Of a stretch of DNA of 64,000 bases, positions 1 through 8,972 are shown piece by piece. The position numbers and the translations under genes were made by a program. The notes beneath the pieces were generated by a model. The model did no database searches. It had not been told where the DNA came from and saw nothing but the letters and a program-made list of their open reading frames with translations. Origin of the DNA: Edaphobacter sp. (GTDB lineage: Bacteria > Acidobacteriota > Terriglobia > Terriglobales > Acidobacteriaceae); the NCBI RefSeq assembly GCF_028283685.1, contig NZ_JAPWKF010000007.1:496001-560000 (forward strand), read 5' to 3'. Position 1 is the first letter of the stretch; the number at the start of each line of letters is the position of its first letter.

Positions 1-805
1 CCGCGCGGAACTCCGCCATCACCTCGCGTCCAGAGAATCCCTTCTCCGCCCCACATGGATCTTCCGCGTACGCCAGCACATTGTGCTTGCCGGAACAGAG
101 ACGGATCGCCTCCTCCAGCGACCACGCTCCATTTGGGTCCAGCGTAATGCGCGCCTGCGGAAAGCGCTCTGCCAGCGCCGTAACCGCCTCCATCTCAGCT
201 GCACCTTCAAGCACGCCGCCCTTCAGCTTGAAGTCCTGGAAGCCGTAGCGATCATGAGCTGCCTCTGCCAGCTTCACGATAGCCGAAGCCGTCAGAGCCT
301 CCTCGTTGCGCAGATGAAACCACGGATCGTCACTCTCCTCTTCCGCACGATACGGCAGATCGGTACGGCGGCGATCCGCAATATAGAAGAGATAGCCCAG
401 CGCCTGAACCTTGTCGCGCTGCTGACCTTCACCGAGCAGCGCCGCCACCGGCAGGCCGAGAAACTGGCCATAAAGATCCAGCATCGCGGACTCAATCGCC
501 GTCACAACATGCACTGTCGTACGCAGATCGAAGGTCTGCAGCCCGCGCCCCGCGCCATCACGATCGGCAAAGGTCTCGCGCACGCGGCGCAGCACGCTCT
601 GATCGTGAGCGATCTGCTGCCCCATCACTAGTGGAATCGCCGCCTCCAGCACGGAGCGAATCGTCTCGCCGCCGGGAACCTCACCTACACCAGTATTTCC
701 GGCATTGTCTTTGAGCACGACGATATTCCGCGTGAAGAACGGCGCATGCGCTCCACTCAGATTCAGCAACATGCTGTCGTATCCAGCGACAGGGATCACT
801 TGCAT
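1..805 (-). CDS. gudD: Glucarate dehydratase, C-terminus cut by window edge
   Basis: Enolase-superfamily enzyme that dehydrates D-glucarate to 5-dehydro-4-deoxy-D-glucarate in the cytoplasm. The 268 visible residues follow E. coli GudD closely: an N-terminal [16 protein letters not shown] block, a [16 protein letters not shown] block, the KxK catalytic motif in DFKLKGG, the metal-ligand Asp in LDPNGAW and the EDPCGAE ligand motif. The catalytic His region lies outside the window. The start is ATG at 805 because no other in-frame start is near; the frame stays open upstream and reads GudD-like residues (SPIVS), and the ribosome site is weak. It is the last gene of kdgD-gudP-gudD, 32 bp after the transporter, so it is probably co-transcribed. 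The identity is seen from motifs; substrate preference for glucarate over galactarate or idarate is inferred. Confidence 0.93.
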   Translation of the reverse strand, partial: MQVIPVAGYDSMLLNLSGAHAPFFTRNIVVLKDNAGNTGVGEVPGGETIRSVLEAAIPLVMGQQIAHDQSVLRRVRETFADRDGAGRGLQTFDLRTTVHVVTAIESAMLDLYGQFLGLPVAALLGEGQQRDKVQALGYLFYIADRRRTDLPYRAEEESDDPWFHLRNEEALTASAIVKLAEAAHDRYGFQDFKLKGGVLEGAAEMEAVTALAERFPQARITLDPNGAWSLEEAIRLCSGKHNVLAYAEDPCGAEKGFSGREVMAEFRA

Positions 806-837
806 GGAGACGATTGGGGAGTAGCCGAAATACCCAT

Positions 838-2178
838 CTAGGAGACAGTCCTCTCTGCCGCCGTCGAAGTAAAGTCGACGCGATGAATCGTACCCACCAG
901 CGGCAGGTACGCGACGATGGCAGCCAACGCCGTCAAGCCAACAAAGACCAGCGCCAGGTTGAAGGACCCCGTCTTCTGCACGATGAAGCCAATGATGATC
1001 GGCGTCGTGATGCCTGCGAGATTGCCGATCAGATTGAACAGTCCGCCATTGATGCCGATCATGTTGCGAGGCGAGACATCGGAGATCACCGTCCACCCCA
1101 GCGCGCCAAATCCCTTGCCAAAGAAGGCCAGCGACATCAGCAGAATCACCACCGTCTGCGTCGAGACGTAGTTGCAGAAGATCATCGTCATCGACAGCGC
1201 CATGCCCAGCACAATAGGCACTTTACGCGCGAACGTCAGTGAGTGCCCCTTGCGCAGCAGGTGATCCGAGACAACTCCACCAAACACTCCGCCAATCGAC
1301 CCGCAGAGTGCAGGCACCGCAACCAGGAAGCCCGTCTTCATGATCGAAAGATGCCGCGCCTGGTTGAGATACACCGGGAACCACGTCAGGAAGAACCACG
1401 TCAGCGTCGTAATGCAGTACTGCCCGACATAGATGCCGACCAGCATGCGAACGCTCAGCAACCGCCGCACCGCAGCCCACGTCAGTTGATTCGGATTCGC
1501 ACCGGCTCCAAGGTTGCGATCCATATTTGCAAGGCCGCCGCCGTCCTCGATGTAGCTCACCTCGGCATCGCTGATCCGCGGATGCGACTTCACGCCATAG
1601 ATGACCTTGAACCACACGATACTGAGCAGAAGACTTGCAGCGCCGCCGAACCAGAAGCAGGCCATCCATCCATAACGATGCACGATCCATCCCATGATCG
1701 GTCCGAAGACAACCAACGCAAAATACTGCGACGAGTTGAAGATCGCCGAGGCACGTCCGCGTTCCGCCGTAGGAAACCACGCGGCAACGATGCGTCCGTT
1801 GCCGGGAAATACCGGGGCCTGAGCAATGCCAGAGACGAAGCGGAGCGCAAACAGCGCCGTGAAACCTATCGCTACCGGAAGAAATCCAACGCAGCCTGCA
1901 AGCAGCGCGCAGATAGACCACGCAATGATACTGAGACCATAAATACGCTTGGAGCCAAAGCGATCCAGCAGCCCACCCGCCGGAAGCTGTGCCATCACAT
2001 ACGCCCAGCTGAAGCCCGAGAAGAGATATCCCAGCTTTAGGGCATTGAAGCCAAGCTTGTGCGAGAGATCCGTCCCGACAATCGAGAGAACGACCCGGTC
2101 GCCATAGCTGAAGCAGCTCGCGACAAAGAGCATCGTCACAATCAGGAATCGAATATGCGTCTGGCTTCGTTCCGTCAT
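838..2178 (-). CDS. gudP: MFS hexuronate/glucarate transporter (ACS family)
   Basis: Major facilitator of about 446 aa with around 12 hydrophobic helices. The N-terminal part ([40 protein letters not shown]) is typical of the anion:cation symporter branch that contains GudP, GarP and ExuT, proton symporters of hexuronates and aldarates. I chose ATG 2178 (MTERSQTH); the longer frame needs a TTG inside the upstream gene. It begins 16 bp after kdgD and is followed by gudD, which supports glucarate or galactarate as substrate. The gene symbol rests on family plus context; galactonate or another sugar acid is possible. Confidence 0.85.
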   Translation of the reverse strand: MTERSQTHIRFLIVTMLFVASCFSYGDRVVLSIVGTDLSHKLGFNALKLGYLFSGFSWAYVMAQLPAGGLLDRFGSKRIYGLSIIAWSICALLAGCVGFLPVAIGFTALFALRFVSGIAQAPVFPGNGRIVAAWFPTAERGRASAIFNSSQYFALVVFGPIMGWIVHRYGWMACFWFGGAASLLLSIVWFKVIYGVKSHPRISDAEVSYIEDGGGLANMDRNLGAGANPNQLTWAAVRRLLSVRMLVGIYVGQYCITTLTWFFLTWFPVYLNQARHLSIMKTGFLVAVPALCGSIGGVFGGVVSDHLLRKGHSLTFARKVPIVLGMALSMTMIFCNYVSTQTVVILLMSLAFFGKGFGALGWTVISDVSPRNMIGINGGLFNLIGNLAGITTPIIIGFIVQKTGSFNLALVFVGLTALAAIVAYLPLVGTIHRVDFTSTAAERTVS

Positions 2179-2194
2179 GCCTGATTGATCCCGA

Positions 2195-3109
2195 CTAGGA
2201 CCGTCCCCCAATCAATGCCTTCAACTCGTCCATCTCTTCGGGCTTGAGATCGACCAATGGCGACCGCACCGAACCCGCATCCCGCCCGACAAGTTTCATC
2301 CCCGCCTTCACGATCGAAACAGCATACCCTTTCCGGCGGTTTCGGATACTGCTGTAAGGCAGCACAAACTCACGCAGACCTTTATAGATCGTCTCGTGGT
2401 CCCTGCGCCTGACCGCAGCATAAAAATCGTTCGCGAAGTTGGGCAGGAAGTTGAAGATCGCCGAAGAATAGGTCGTAACGCCCATCTCCAGATATGGCAG
2501 CGCGAAGGTCTCCGCCGTTGGAAGTCCGCCCACGTAAGTCAGCCGGTCTCCCATGCGCGAATAAATCCGCGTCATCAGTTCGATGTCGCCGTAGCCATCC
2601 TTGAAGCCGACAAGGTTCGGACAACGGTCGCAGAGCGAGGCCAGCGTCTCCTCCTGGATGACGAAGTTGTCGCGGTTATAGAGAATGACGCCGAGGCGGG
2701 TCGCCTTACATACAGCTTCGGCATGAGCGGCCAGCCCCCCCGGCTCGCCATGCACAAGATAGGGCGGCAGAAGAAGAATTCCATCTGCACCTGCCGCCTC
2801 GGCAGCTTTTGCAAACTCAATCGCCATCTGGGTGCCGTAGCCGCATCCGGCCAGCACTGGCGCCTTCCCTGCGGCCTCCTCCACGGCAGCGCGCACCACC
2901 TGCGCAAACTCCCCGAAAGCGAGCGAGAAGAACTCCCCTGTCCCTCCGGCGGCGAACAGCCCTGCGGGCTTATGCTCCAGCAGCCAGGAGATGTGCTGCC
3001 GATAGGGGCCCTCGTCAAAGGCGTTGTCTTTCGTAAAGTGCGTGACGGGAAAGGAGAGCAGACCGCTACCGATCGCCTGCGCCATCTCCTTCGGGTTCAT
3101 ACCTGCCAT
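2195..3109 (-). CDS. kdgD: 5-dehydro-4-deoxyglucarate dehydratase
   Basis: DapA-family class I aldolase-fold enzyme of 304 aa. It converts 5-dehydro-4-deoxy-D-glucarate to 2,5-dioxopentanoate (alpha-ketoglutarate semialdehyde) with loss of CO2 and water. Visible features are the N-terminal [11 protein letters not shown] typical of KdgD, the Tyr of ILYNRDN and the Schiff-base Lys in [10 protein letters not shown]. The start is ATG 3109, chosen because AGAGGA lies 7 nt upstream; a second ATG follows at 3100. It is the first gene of the glucarate operon. The last step, a 2,5-dioxopentanoate dehydrogenase, is not in the window. Confidence 0.93.
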   Translation of the reverse strand: MAGMNPKEMAQAIGSGLLSFPVTHFTKDNAFDEGPYRQHISWLLEHKPAGLFAAGGTGEFFSLAFGEFAQVVRAAVEEAAGKAPVLAGCGYGTQMAIEFAKAAEAAGADGILLLPPYLVHGEPGGLAAHAEAVCKATRLGVILYNRDNFVIQEETLASLCDRCPNLVGFKDGYGDIELMTRIYSRMGDRLTYVGGLPTAETFALPYLEMGVTTYSSAIFNFLPNFANDFYAAVRRRDHETIYKGLREFVLPYSSIRNRRKGYAVSIVKAGMKLVGRDAGSVRSPLVDLKPEEMDELKALIGGRS

Positions 3110-3233
3110 GTCGTGTCCTCTTCGACGTAGGGATGTTTCTATGCACCCCATTCGTTTGCAGGTAAAACTATAGCCCATGGACCAATGCTGAAAACATCTA
3201 TATTAAGCAACGAATGATGCAGGAAAGGACTTA
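3110..3233. promoter_or_regulatory. Divergent promoter region kdgD / lysR-type regulator
   Basis: Intergenic region between the divergently transcribed glucarate operon and the LysR-family gene, the usual arrangement for a LysR regulator and its target. It holds an imperfect inverted repeat, CATTCGTTTGC at 3149-3159 and GCAACGAATG at 3207-3216, which could be a binding site. The role is inferred from position only. Confidence 0.45.
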
Positions 3234-4115
3234 ATGCTTGACCTGAGACAGCTACAGTATTTCCTCGTCGTCGCCGAAGAACTACACTTCGGACGCGCTG
3301 CAAAGAGACTGCACATCACGCAGTCTCCCCTCAGCCGCCAGATCCAGATCCTCGAATACACGTTGCAGTTCCAGCTCTTTACGCGGAACAACCGCTCCGT
3401 GCAACTCACCCCCGCGGGCCAGGCCTTTCGCGCCGAGGCGCGACAGCTGCTGGCGCAGGCGGAAAATGCCGTCTCGCTGGCACGGCGCTACTCGCAGGGA
3501 CAGGCTGGCGTGCTGAAGATGGGCTTTACTGCTGGCTCCAGCTATCGCCATCTCCCGCGTATGCTGGCGCGCGCAGGGGCCGAGCTGAAGGATGTCGAGA
3601 TTGTCCTCGAAGAGATGGTGACCGTCCAGCAGATGGAAGCACTGCGCTCCAACCAGATTGATCTTGGACTGGGGCGGCAGCCTCCCAACGATAAGCAGAC
3701 CGACGGCATCCGGATTGCCCGCGAACCTCTGCGTCTCGCAGTCCCCTCGTCTCATCGACTGGCCAAAAAGGCAGCGGTCCGTCTTGCCGATCTGCAGGGG
3801 GAGCCAATCATCACCTTCTCGCCCCGGGACGGCTTCTACTTCTACGCCCTCATCGACAGCCTCTTCCGCAGAAACGATATGCAGCCCACCTACGTGCAGC
3901 ACGTCAGCCAGATCCACTCCATCCTCGCGCTCATCAGCGCGGGCATGGGCGTCGCGCTCGTGCCCGAGACCGCGGAGGCGCTACACTTCGAGAACGTGCG
4001 CTTCCGCAAGCTCGATGCCGCCACCGCGCACGCCGATCTCTATCTCATCTGGCAGAAGAACAACAACAACCCCGCCGTCCAGGCCTTCGTTCGCCTGATG
4101 CGCAGGCGCTCCTAG
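3234..4115 (+). CDS. LysR-family transcriptional regulator
   Basis: 293 aa, the usual length of the family. Residues 1-60 form the winged helix-turn-helix (LRQLQYFLVVAEELHFGRAA, then HITQSPLSRQIQILE); the rest is a LysR substrate-binding domain. ATG 3234 is preceded by AGGAAAGGA. It is divergent from kdgD-gudP-gudD and so probably controls glucarate use with a sugar acid as inducer; this is inferred from orientation. Convergent with the next gene. Confidence 0.9.
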   Translation: MLDLRQLQYFLVVAEELHFGRAAKRLHITQSPLSRQIQILEYTLQFQLFTRNNRSVQLTPAGQAFRAEARQLLAQAENAVSLARRYSQGQAGVLKMGFTAGSSYRHLPRMLARAGAELKDVEIVLEEMVTVQQMEALRSNQIDLGLGRQPPNDKQTDGIRIAREPLRLAVPSSHRLAKKAAVRLADLQGEPIITFSPRDGFYFYALIDSLFRRNDMQPTYVQHVSQIHSILALISAGMGVALVPETAEALHFENVRFRKLDAATAHADLYLIWQKNNNNPAVQAFVRLMRRRS

Positions 4116-4125
4116 CGAAAACAGA

Positions 4126-5310
4126 CTAGTGCAGGCTGTACAGCAGCGAATCGCTGCTGCTGGTCGCGATCAGGCCGTCGTTCGGATAAAACGAGGCCAT
4201 ATTTTCCGCCGTGATCAGCTGATGACGCACGAACGTCGCCGAAGGAGTCTGTTTGCCCTGTAGCTTATCCAGCGCCAAAGCGATCACCGCTTCGCCATAA
4301 CGCTCCGGAAAGTATCCGACCGAACCGATCATGCGCGAGCCTGGCCGTTGCATCTCCCGGCGCGCTTCAATGCTGGCATTCTGCCCCACAGCAATGCAGT
4401 GTGCCGCACGTCCTGCCTCTTCGAACGCCTGCATCGCTCCCAGGCAGCTTGGATCGTTCAACGCGGCAACCAGTACATGCCGCGCCTTGCTCCGGCAGAG
4501 ATAGCGCCGCGTCACATCGAGGCTGTTTTCAAACCGCCCATGCCCATTCAGAAAATGAACGCGCCGATCGTCGAAGCCGGATAACGTCTCGCGGATGGCA
4601 GCCAGCACTCCCGTAAGACGGGAACGCGGAAGCGGCCCCGCCATCGGCAGCTCCAGCAACAGCAATTCGTCGATCTCTCCCTCCCACTGCTGCATCGCGG
4701 CCCGCGCCAGCGCCTGCCCGGCAAGCATCCCTGCGCGATAGTTATTCGCGCCGTAGAAGTCCGCCCCGGGGTGAGGGATCTCAATCGCAATCACCGGAAT
4801 CCCAGCCTCCATCAGCGTCGAGGCCACCAGCGGCGCACTCCGCTGATTCGTCTGGAACTCAATGACCAGCTCTACGCCCTCGCGCACAAAGCTGTGAGCG
4901 TTGCGAATCGCCACCGTGGAGCTATACCGGTTGTTTAATTCGATCAGCTCGACTCCGGCTTCATAAGCCGCGCTGCGGATGCTCTCCGAGACCAGGCGCG
5001 AGAAAGAGAACTCATCGCTCTGCGAGGCGTAGCCCAGGCGACGCTTCCTCGAGAGCGACGTGGCGACAGGGCGGTACAGCGATCTCTCCGGATGCTCCAG
5101 CAGACGCTGCTCCACCAGCGTCGCCAATAGCCGAAACGCCGTGGTGCGGCTCAGCCCCGTCCGTTCGCAGATCTCGCCCAGCGAGAGGCCGCTTCTGGCA
5201 GCCTGAAAGGCCCGCAGAATGGCACAGGCGCGCTCCACGGCCTGGACGCCATAACTAGCCTTGCTCTCCTGCTGGAGACTCTCTTCTGTCGGCTTCCGAA
5301 TCCGCGCCAC
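4126..5310 (-). CDS. IclR-type HTH fused to RbsB-like sugar-binding domain regulator
   Basis: 394-aa regulator with an unusual architecture. The N-terminus (about residues 19-85: YGVQAVERACAILRAF, then LSLGEICERTGLSRTTAFRL) is an IclR-type winged helix. Instead of the GAF-like IclR effector domain, residues about 110-370 read as a periplasmic-binding-protein-like sugar domain (LVIEFQTNQRSAPLV, GIPVIAIEIPHPGADFYGANNYRAG, HVLVAALNDPSCLGAMQAFEEAG), as found in LacI regulators and RbsB. There is no signal peptide, so it is cytoplasmic. The start is GTG 5310, preceded by GGAGGAGGG; longer TTG/GTG starts exist upstream. It is divergent from the isomerase/glycosidase operon and probably controls it through the TTTCA-N5-TGGAA boxes. 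The exact ligand is unknown; a free sugar is expected. Confidence 0.85.
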   Translation of the reverse strand: MARIRKPTEESLQQESKASYGVQAVERACAILRAFQAARSGLSLGEICERTGLSRTTAFRLLATLVEQRLLEHPERSLYRPVATSLSRKRRLGYASQSDEFSFSRLVSESIRSAAYEAGVELIELNNRYSSTVAIRNAHSFVREGVELVIEFQTNQRSAPLVASTLMEAGIPVIAIEIPHPGADFYGANNYRAGMLAGQALARAAMQQWEGEIDELLLLELPMAGPLPRSRLTGVLAAIRETLSGFDDRRVHFLNGHGRFENSLDVTRRYLCRSKARHVLVAALNDPSCLGAMQAFEEAGRAAHCIAVGQNASIEARREMQRPGSRMIGSVGYFPERYGEAVIALALDKLQGKQTPSATFVRHQLITAENMASFYPNDGLIATSSSDSLLYSLH

Positions 5311-5354
5311 GCATCCCTCCTCCGCAAGCCATAGTACATCTGGACGCACCAATA

Positions 5355-5369
5355 TTTCACCATGTGGAA
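5355..5369. promoter_or_regulatory. TTTCA-N5-TGGAA box, copy 1
   Basis: The surrounding 18-nt element is imperfectly palindromic and matches copy 2 at 5466-5480. It lies 45 bp upstream of the GTG start of the IclR/RbsB-like regulator. IclR-family operators are commonly short palindromes of this kind, so I read it as an autoregulatory operator; binding is inferred. Confidence 0.5.
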
Positions 5370-5465
5370 TTTGACAGCCCCCAACGACGTGCTGCCCCCA
5401 CTTCTGTCGATCAAAGGCCTAACGGCCTTTTCCTCGCGTAACAAGCAGGCAGGCCGAGCAGACTA

Positions 5466-5480
5466 TTTCACGATATGGAA
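5466..5480. promoter_or_regulatory. TTTCA-N5-TGGAA box, copy 2
   Basis: Second copy of the box, 111 bp from the first, with flanking bases also conserved (TATTTCAC, ATRTGGAATTT). It lies 68 bp upstream of the ATG of the AraA-like isomerase, where a repressor or looping partner would sit. Confidence 0.5.
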
Positions 5481-5547
5481 TTTCGAAGCGCCTCAAAATT
5501 TCATTTGTCGTCCGCTCATGCCGCCTCCTACTCTCTTCCGCACAGAG

Positions 5548-6999
5548 ATGACAGGATTGCCAGCCAGCACGAATCAACGCCCCCTCCGCGTCGGCCTCAT
5601 CGGACTCGGCCTTGAAGCCTATTGGCCACAGTTCGAAGGCCTTCAACAACGGCTTGAGGGCTACCTCCTTACCGTCGCCGAGCGGCTCTCCACCAGCGAA
5701 CGGCGAAGCATCGTCAATCTTGGCCTGGTCGACAGCCACGCCAAGGCCCTCGAAGCAGGCCATGCCTGCCGCACGCAGGACATCGACCTCCTCCTGGTTT
5801 ACGTGACCACCTATGCCCTGTCGGCGACGGTACTGCCCGTCATCCTTCGCGCGCGCGTTCCCGTCATCGTGCTCAACCTCCAGCCGGAAGCCTCCATCGA
5901 CTACAGCCGCTTCAACCAGATGCGCGACCGCCGCGCCATGACCGCGGAGTGGCTGGCCTACTGCAGCAGCTGCCCGGTGCCGGAGATCACCAACGTCCTG
6001 CAGCGGCTCGATCTGCCGTTCCATCAGGTCACCGGCATGCTGCACGACGATCCCGTCTGCTGGACCGCACTCGAGCAATGGATCGTGGCCGCTGAAGTTC
6101 AGCAGATGTTCAGCCACAGCAGGCTCGGCCTCATGGGGCATTACTACGGCGGCATGCTCGATATCGCAACCGATCTCGTCCAGGTCGCGGGACGCTTTGG
6201 AGTCCACCTGGAGATGATCGAGGTCGAGCGCCTGAGCGCGTTGCGGCGCGAGGTCTCCTCGCCCCAGATCAGCCACAAGGTCGATCAGCTGCGCGAATTC
6301 TTTACCGTCGACGAGGACTGCGAACCCAGCGAGCTGGAGCGCGCAGCCGCAACGTCAGTTGCGCTCGACCACCTCGTCGCCGACAGCGCGCTCGACATGC
6401 TCGCCTACTACCACATGGGCTCGGGCATCGAGGAGAACGAAAACGTCATGAGCTCCATCATCCTTGGAGCCACCATGCTGATCGGCCAGGGCATCCCGGT
6501 CGCGGGCGAGTACGAGATCAAGAACGCTCTCGCCATGAAGCTCCTCGATCGGCTCGGTGCAGGCGGCTCTTTCACCGAGTACTATGCCGTCGACTTCCGC
6601 GAAGACCTCGTACTGATGGGACATGACGGCCCCGGACACAGCGGCATCGCTCAGGATAAAGTTCGCGTGCGCCGCCTCGAGGTCTACCACGGCAAGGTCG
6701 GTCAGGGGCTCTCCGTCGAGATGAACGTGCAGCATGGACCCGTCACACTACTCTCCGTCGTCGAAGACAAGCGCGGCTTCCTGCTTCTCGTCGCGCAGGG
6801 GGAGAGCGTCCCCGGTCCCATTCTCGAGATCGGCAACACCAACAGCCGTTATCGTTTTCCGCTTGGGGCGCGCGGATTCGTAGAAGCATGGAACGCCCAG
6901 GGGCCGGCGCATCATTGCGCCATTGGCATCGGTCATCACGCGGAGCAAATTCGCAAAATCGCAGCGCTTATGAACCTGGGCTTCCACCAGGTCTGCTAG
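5548..6999 (+). CDS. AraA-like (L-arabinose/L-fucose isomerase fold) protein
   Basis: 483-aa cytoplasmic protein of the L-fucose/L-arabinose isomerase superfamily. The C-terminal half resembles AraA and keeps candidate metal ligands at matching places: Glu321 in AGEYEIKNA, Glu344 in GSFTEYY, His359 in LVLMGHDG and His455 in GPAHHC. The N-terminal LRVGLIGLGLEAYWPQF differs from true AraA, so the substrate need not be arabinose. The start ATG 5548 precedes the first conserved block; ATG 5518 is also possible and neither has a good ribosome site. It is followed 16 bp later by a GH39-like glycosidase and faces a sugar-sensing regulator, which suggests isomerisation of a pentose or deoxysugar released by that enzyme. 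Confidence 0.75.
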   Translation: MTGLPASTNQRPLRVGLIGLGLEAYWPQFEGLQQRLEGYLLTVAERLSTSERRSIVNLGLVDSHAKALEAGHACRTQDIDLLLVYVTTYALSATVLPVILRARVPVIVLNLQPEASIDYSRFNQMRDRRAMTAEWLAYCSSCPVPEITNVLQRLDLPFHQVTGMLHDDPVCWTALEQWIVAAEVQQMFSHSRLGLMGHYYGGMLDIATDLVQVAGRFGVHLEMIEVERLSALRREVSSPQISHKVDQLREFFTVDEDCEPSELERAAATSVALDHLVADSALDMLAYYHMGSGIEENENVMSSIILGATMLIGQGIPVAGEYEIKNALAMKLLDRLGAGGSFTEYYAVDFREDLVLMGHDGPGHSGIAQDKVRVRRLEVYHGKVGQGLSVEMNVQHGPVTLLSVVEDKRGFLLLVAQGESVPGPILEIGNTNSRYRFPLGARGFVEAWNAQGPAHHCAIGIGHHAEQIRKIAALMNLGFHQVC

Positions 7000-7015
7000 A
7001 GAAAGGAACGATGAG

Positions 7016-8524
7016 ATGAGAGAACACATTCTTTGGGGAACGGCATGCAGCCTGTTCGCGGCAACACTGATGGCAACAGCACAGCAGGCAGCCGCTCCCC
7101 CGGAGCTGACCATCGACTGGTCCAGGACAGCCTTCGAATCGAAGACCACACCAACCCTGCAGGTCGTCGTCAATCCAATGCTTCTCCGCGGAGCGCCCAT
7201 GCACGACGGCAGCTTCGCCGCGCTCAAGCTGCTGGGCGCAGACTATGTCCGCTACGTGCCCTGGCTTCCCTATCCCAAGCAGGCCGTGGCAGAGCTTGAG
7301 CCGCCCACGCGCGACAAGACATCGTGGAACTTCAAATACATCGACCCCACGCTGGAAGACTTCATGAACGCCACCGCCGGTCACTCCGTGGTGATGAACT
7401 TCAGCACCATGCCCGCCTGGCTATGGAAGACCGACAAGCCCGTCACCTATCCCGATGACCCCAACCAGAGCTACTGGAGCTACACCCAGGGCACGGAGCT
7501 CCGCGACCCAACCATGAAGGAGGCCGCCGACTACTATGCCCGCCTGCTGAGCTGGTACGAGAAGGGTGGGCTCACCGACGAAAACGGCAAATGGCACGAG
7601 TCCGGTCATCACTACAAGTTCGCCTACTGGGAGCTGCTCAACGAGATCGACTTCGAGCACCGCTGGACTCCCGAAGCCTACACGAAGTTTTACGATGCCG
7701 TCACCGCGGCCATGCTCAAGGTCGATCCCGACATCAAGTTCATGGCCGTCGCATCAGCAAAACCCTCCGCGCACGGCGCCATGTACGAGTACTTCCTGAA
7801 CCCCAAAAATCACGCTCCCGGCGCGCGGCTCGACTTCCTGACCTATCACTTCTATGCCTCTCCTCCCGAGTCGGAGCCCTTCGAGGCGATGCAATACACC
7901 TTCTTCGATCAGGCTGACGGCTTCCTCAACACAGTGCGTTACGTGGAACAGATCAAGCATCGCCTCTCCCCCACAACAAAGACCGACCTCAACGAACTCG
8001 GCGTCATTCTTCCCGAGGACAACAAGAGCAACAGCATCCCCGGCTACAAGGCGAAGCCTGAACCGAAGGAGTATTGGAATCTCGCCGCAGCCATGTACGC
8101 CTACATCTACATCGAAGCAGCCAAACTGGGCGTCGACGTCACCGGGGAGTCGCAACTGGTTGGATATCCAACGCAGTACCCCTCCGTCAGCATGATGAAC
8201 TACAACACGTCCGAGCCAAACGCCCGGTTCTGGGTCTTGAAGCTCCTCAAGGACAACTTCGGCCCCGGCGATCGCCTGGTGAACACGGCAGAACGCAATC
8301 ATGAGATCGAGATCCAGGCCTTCGTCACACCGCACGGCAAAAAGATCCTTGCCATCAACAAGCGCTCCACGCCACACACCGTTCATCTTCCCGCAAACGC
8401 AAAGGCCGAGAGCGTGACCTACGTAGCTCCCTCGACCGGCGACAAGCAACCTGCAAAAAAGCAGCTAACCACCGGCAGCATAGAGCTTGAACCGTTTGAA
8501 GTCGCGGTCATTGCGATCCAGTGA
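7016..8524 (+). CDS. Secreted GH39-like glycoside hydrolase
   Basis: 502 aa with a signal peptide (residues 1-23, cut near ATAQQ). The clan GH-A pattern is visible: acid/base Glu210 in YWELLNEIDF and a candidate nucleophile Glu327 in TDLNELGV, with TYHFYASPP between them. GH39 contains beta-xylosidases and alpha-L-iduronidases; a related GH30 or GH51-like assignment cannot be excluded by eye. A small C-terminal beta-domain (about 420-502) ends the protein. ATG 7016 follows AGAAAGGA. It sits in an operon with the AraA-like isomerase, so a pentose-containing glycan is a reasonable guess. Confidence 0.75.
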   Translation: MREHILWGTACSLFAATLMATAQQAAAPPELTIDWSRTAFESKTTPTLQVVVNPMLLRGAPMHDGSFAALKLLGADYVRYVPWLPYPKQAVAELEPPTRDKTSWNFKYIDPTLEDFMNATAGHSVVMNFSTMPAWLWKTDKPVTYPDDPNQSYWSYTQGTELRDPTMKEAADYYARLLSWYEKGGLTDENGKWHESGHHYKFAYWELLNEIDFEHRWTPEAYTKFYDAVTAAMLKVDPDIKFMAVASAKPSAHGAMYEYFLNPKNHAPGARLDFLTYHFYASPPESEPFEAMQYTFFDQADGFLNTVRYVEQIKHRLSPTTKTDLNELGVILPEDNKSNSIPGYKAKPEPKEYWNLAAAMYAYIYIEAAKLGVDVTGESQLVGYPTQYPSVSMMNYNTSEPNARFWVLKLLKDNFGPGDRLVNTAERNHEIEIQAFVTPHGKKILAINKRSTPHTVHLPANAKAESVTYVAPSTGDKQPAKKQLTTGSIELEPFEVAVIAIQ

Positions 8525-8651
8525 ACGACGATACCCTCTGAACTACGGTTGTTGATCCTCCCCGGATACCCTCCCTGGGCCCTCCTCTTCGCCGCACGAA
8601 TGCTGGTAAGCGGAGGGCTCTGAAAAACTTCCTCTTCGATGACGAAATGCC

Positions 8652-8708
8652 TTGACACCTTCTGAAGCAGCTACGTAGGATTTCGCACGAAAAATGAGAC
8701 GTCTCATT
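8652..8708 (+). promoter_or_regulatory. Promoter plus LacI-type operator for TonB receptor
   Basis: TTGACA (8652-8657), an 18-nt spacer and TAGGAT (8676-8681) form a strong sigma-70-type promoter. The perfect 16-bp palindrome AATGAGACGTCTCATT (8693-8708) begins 11 nt after the -10, where a bound repressor would block initiation. The core TGAGACGTCTCA recurs at 13045 and 23022 in the same promoter geometry. The rest of the 8525-8972 gap is a long leader with no other gene visible. Confidence 0.8.
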
Positions 8709-8972
8709 CAGGAATCAAAAGACAGCAGCTCAAGCAGCTTTCGATAAGAACCGAGGATGAAATGCGGCGCGGGCTAGGATTCGCCGCCCCCTTTCCTTGC
8801 GAGCATACGGCGCAAGGTTTCCATGTCGCCACTGACCACCGACCGTCGAGAACTACTCAACGACACCGAATGAACAACGGCCGGTAAGCGTTCGCTGCCT
8901 GCAGCAGGACGAAAAAACAGAACACCCCATCACCGAGTTCCTTTCCCCAAAGGCACTTTGGAGGCTTCTCTC

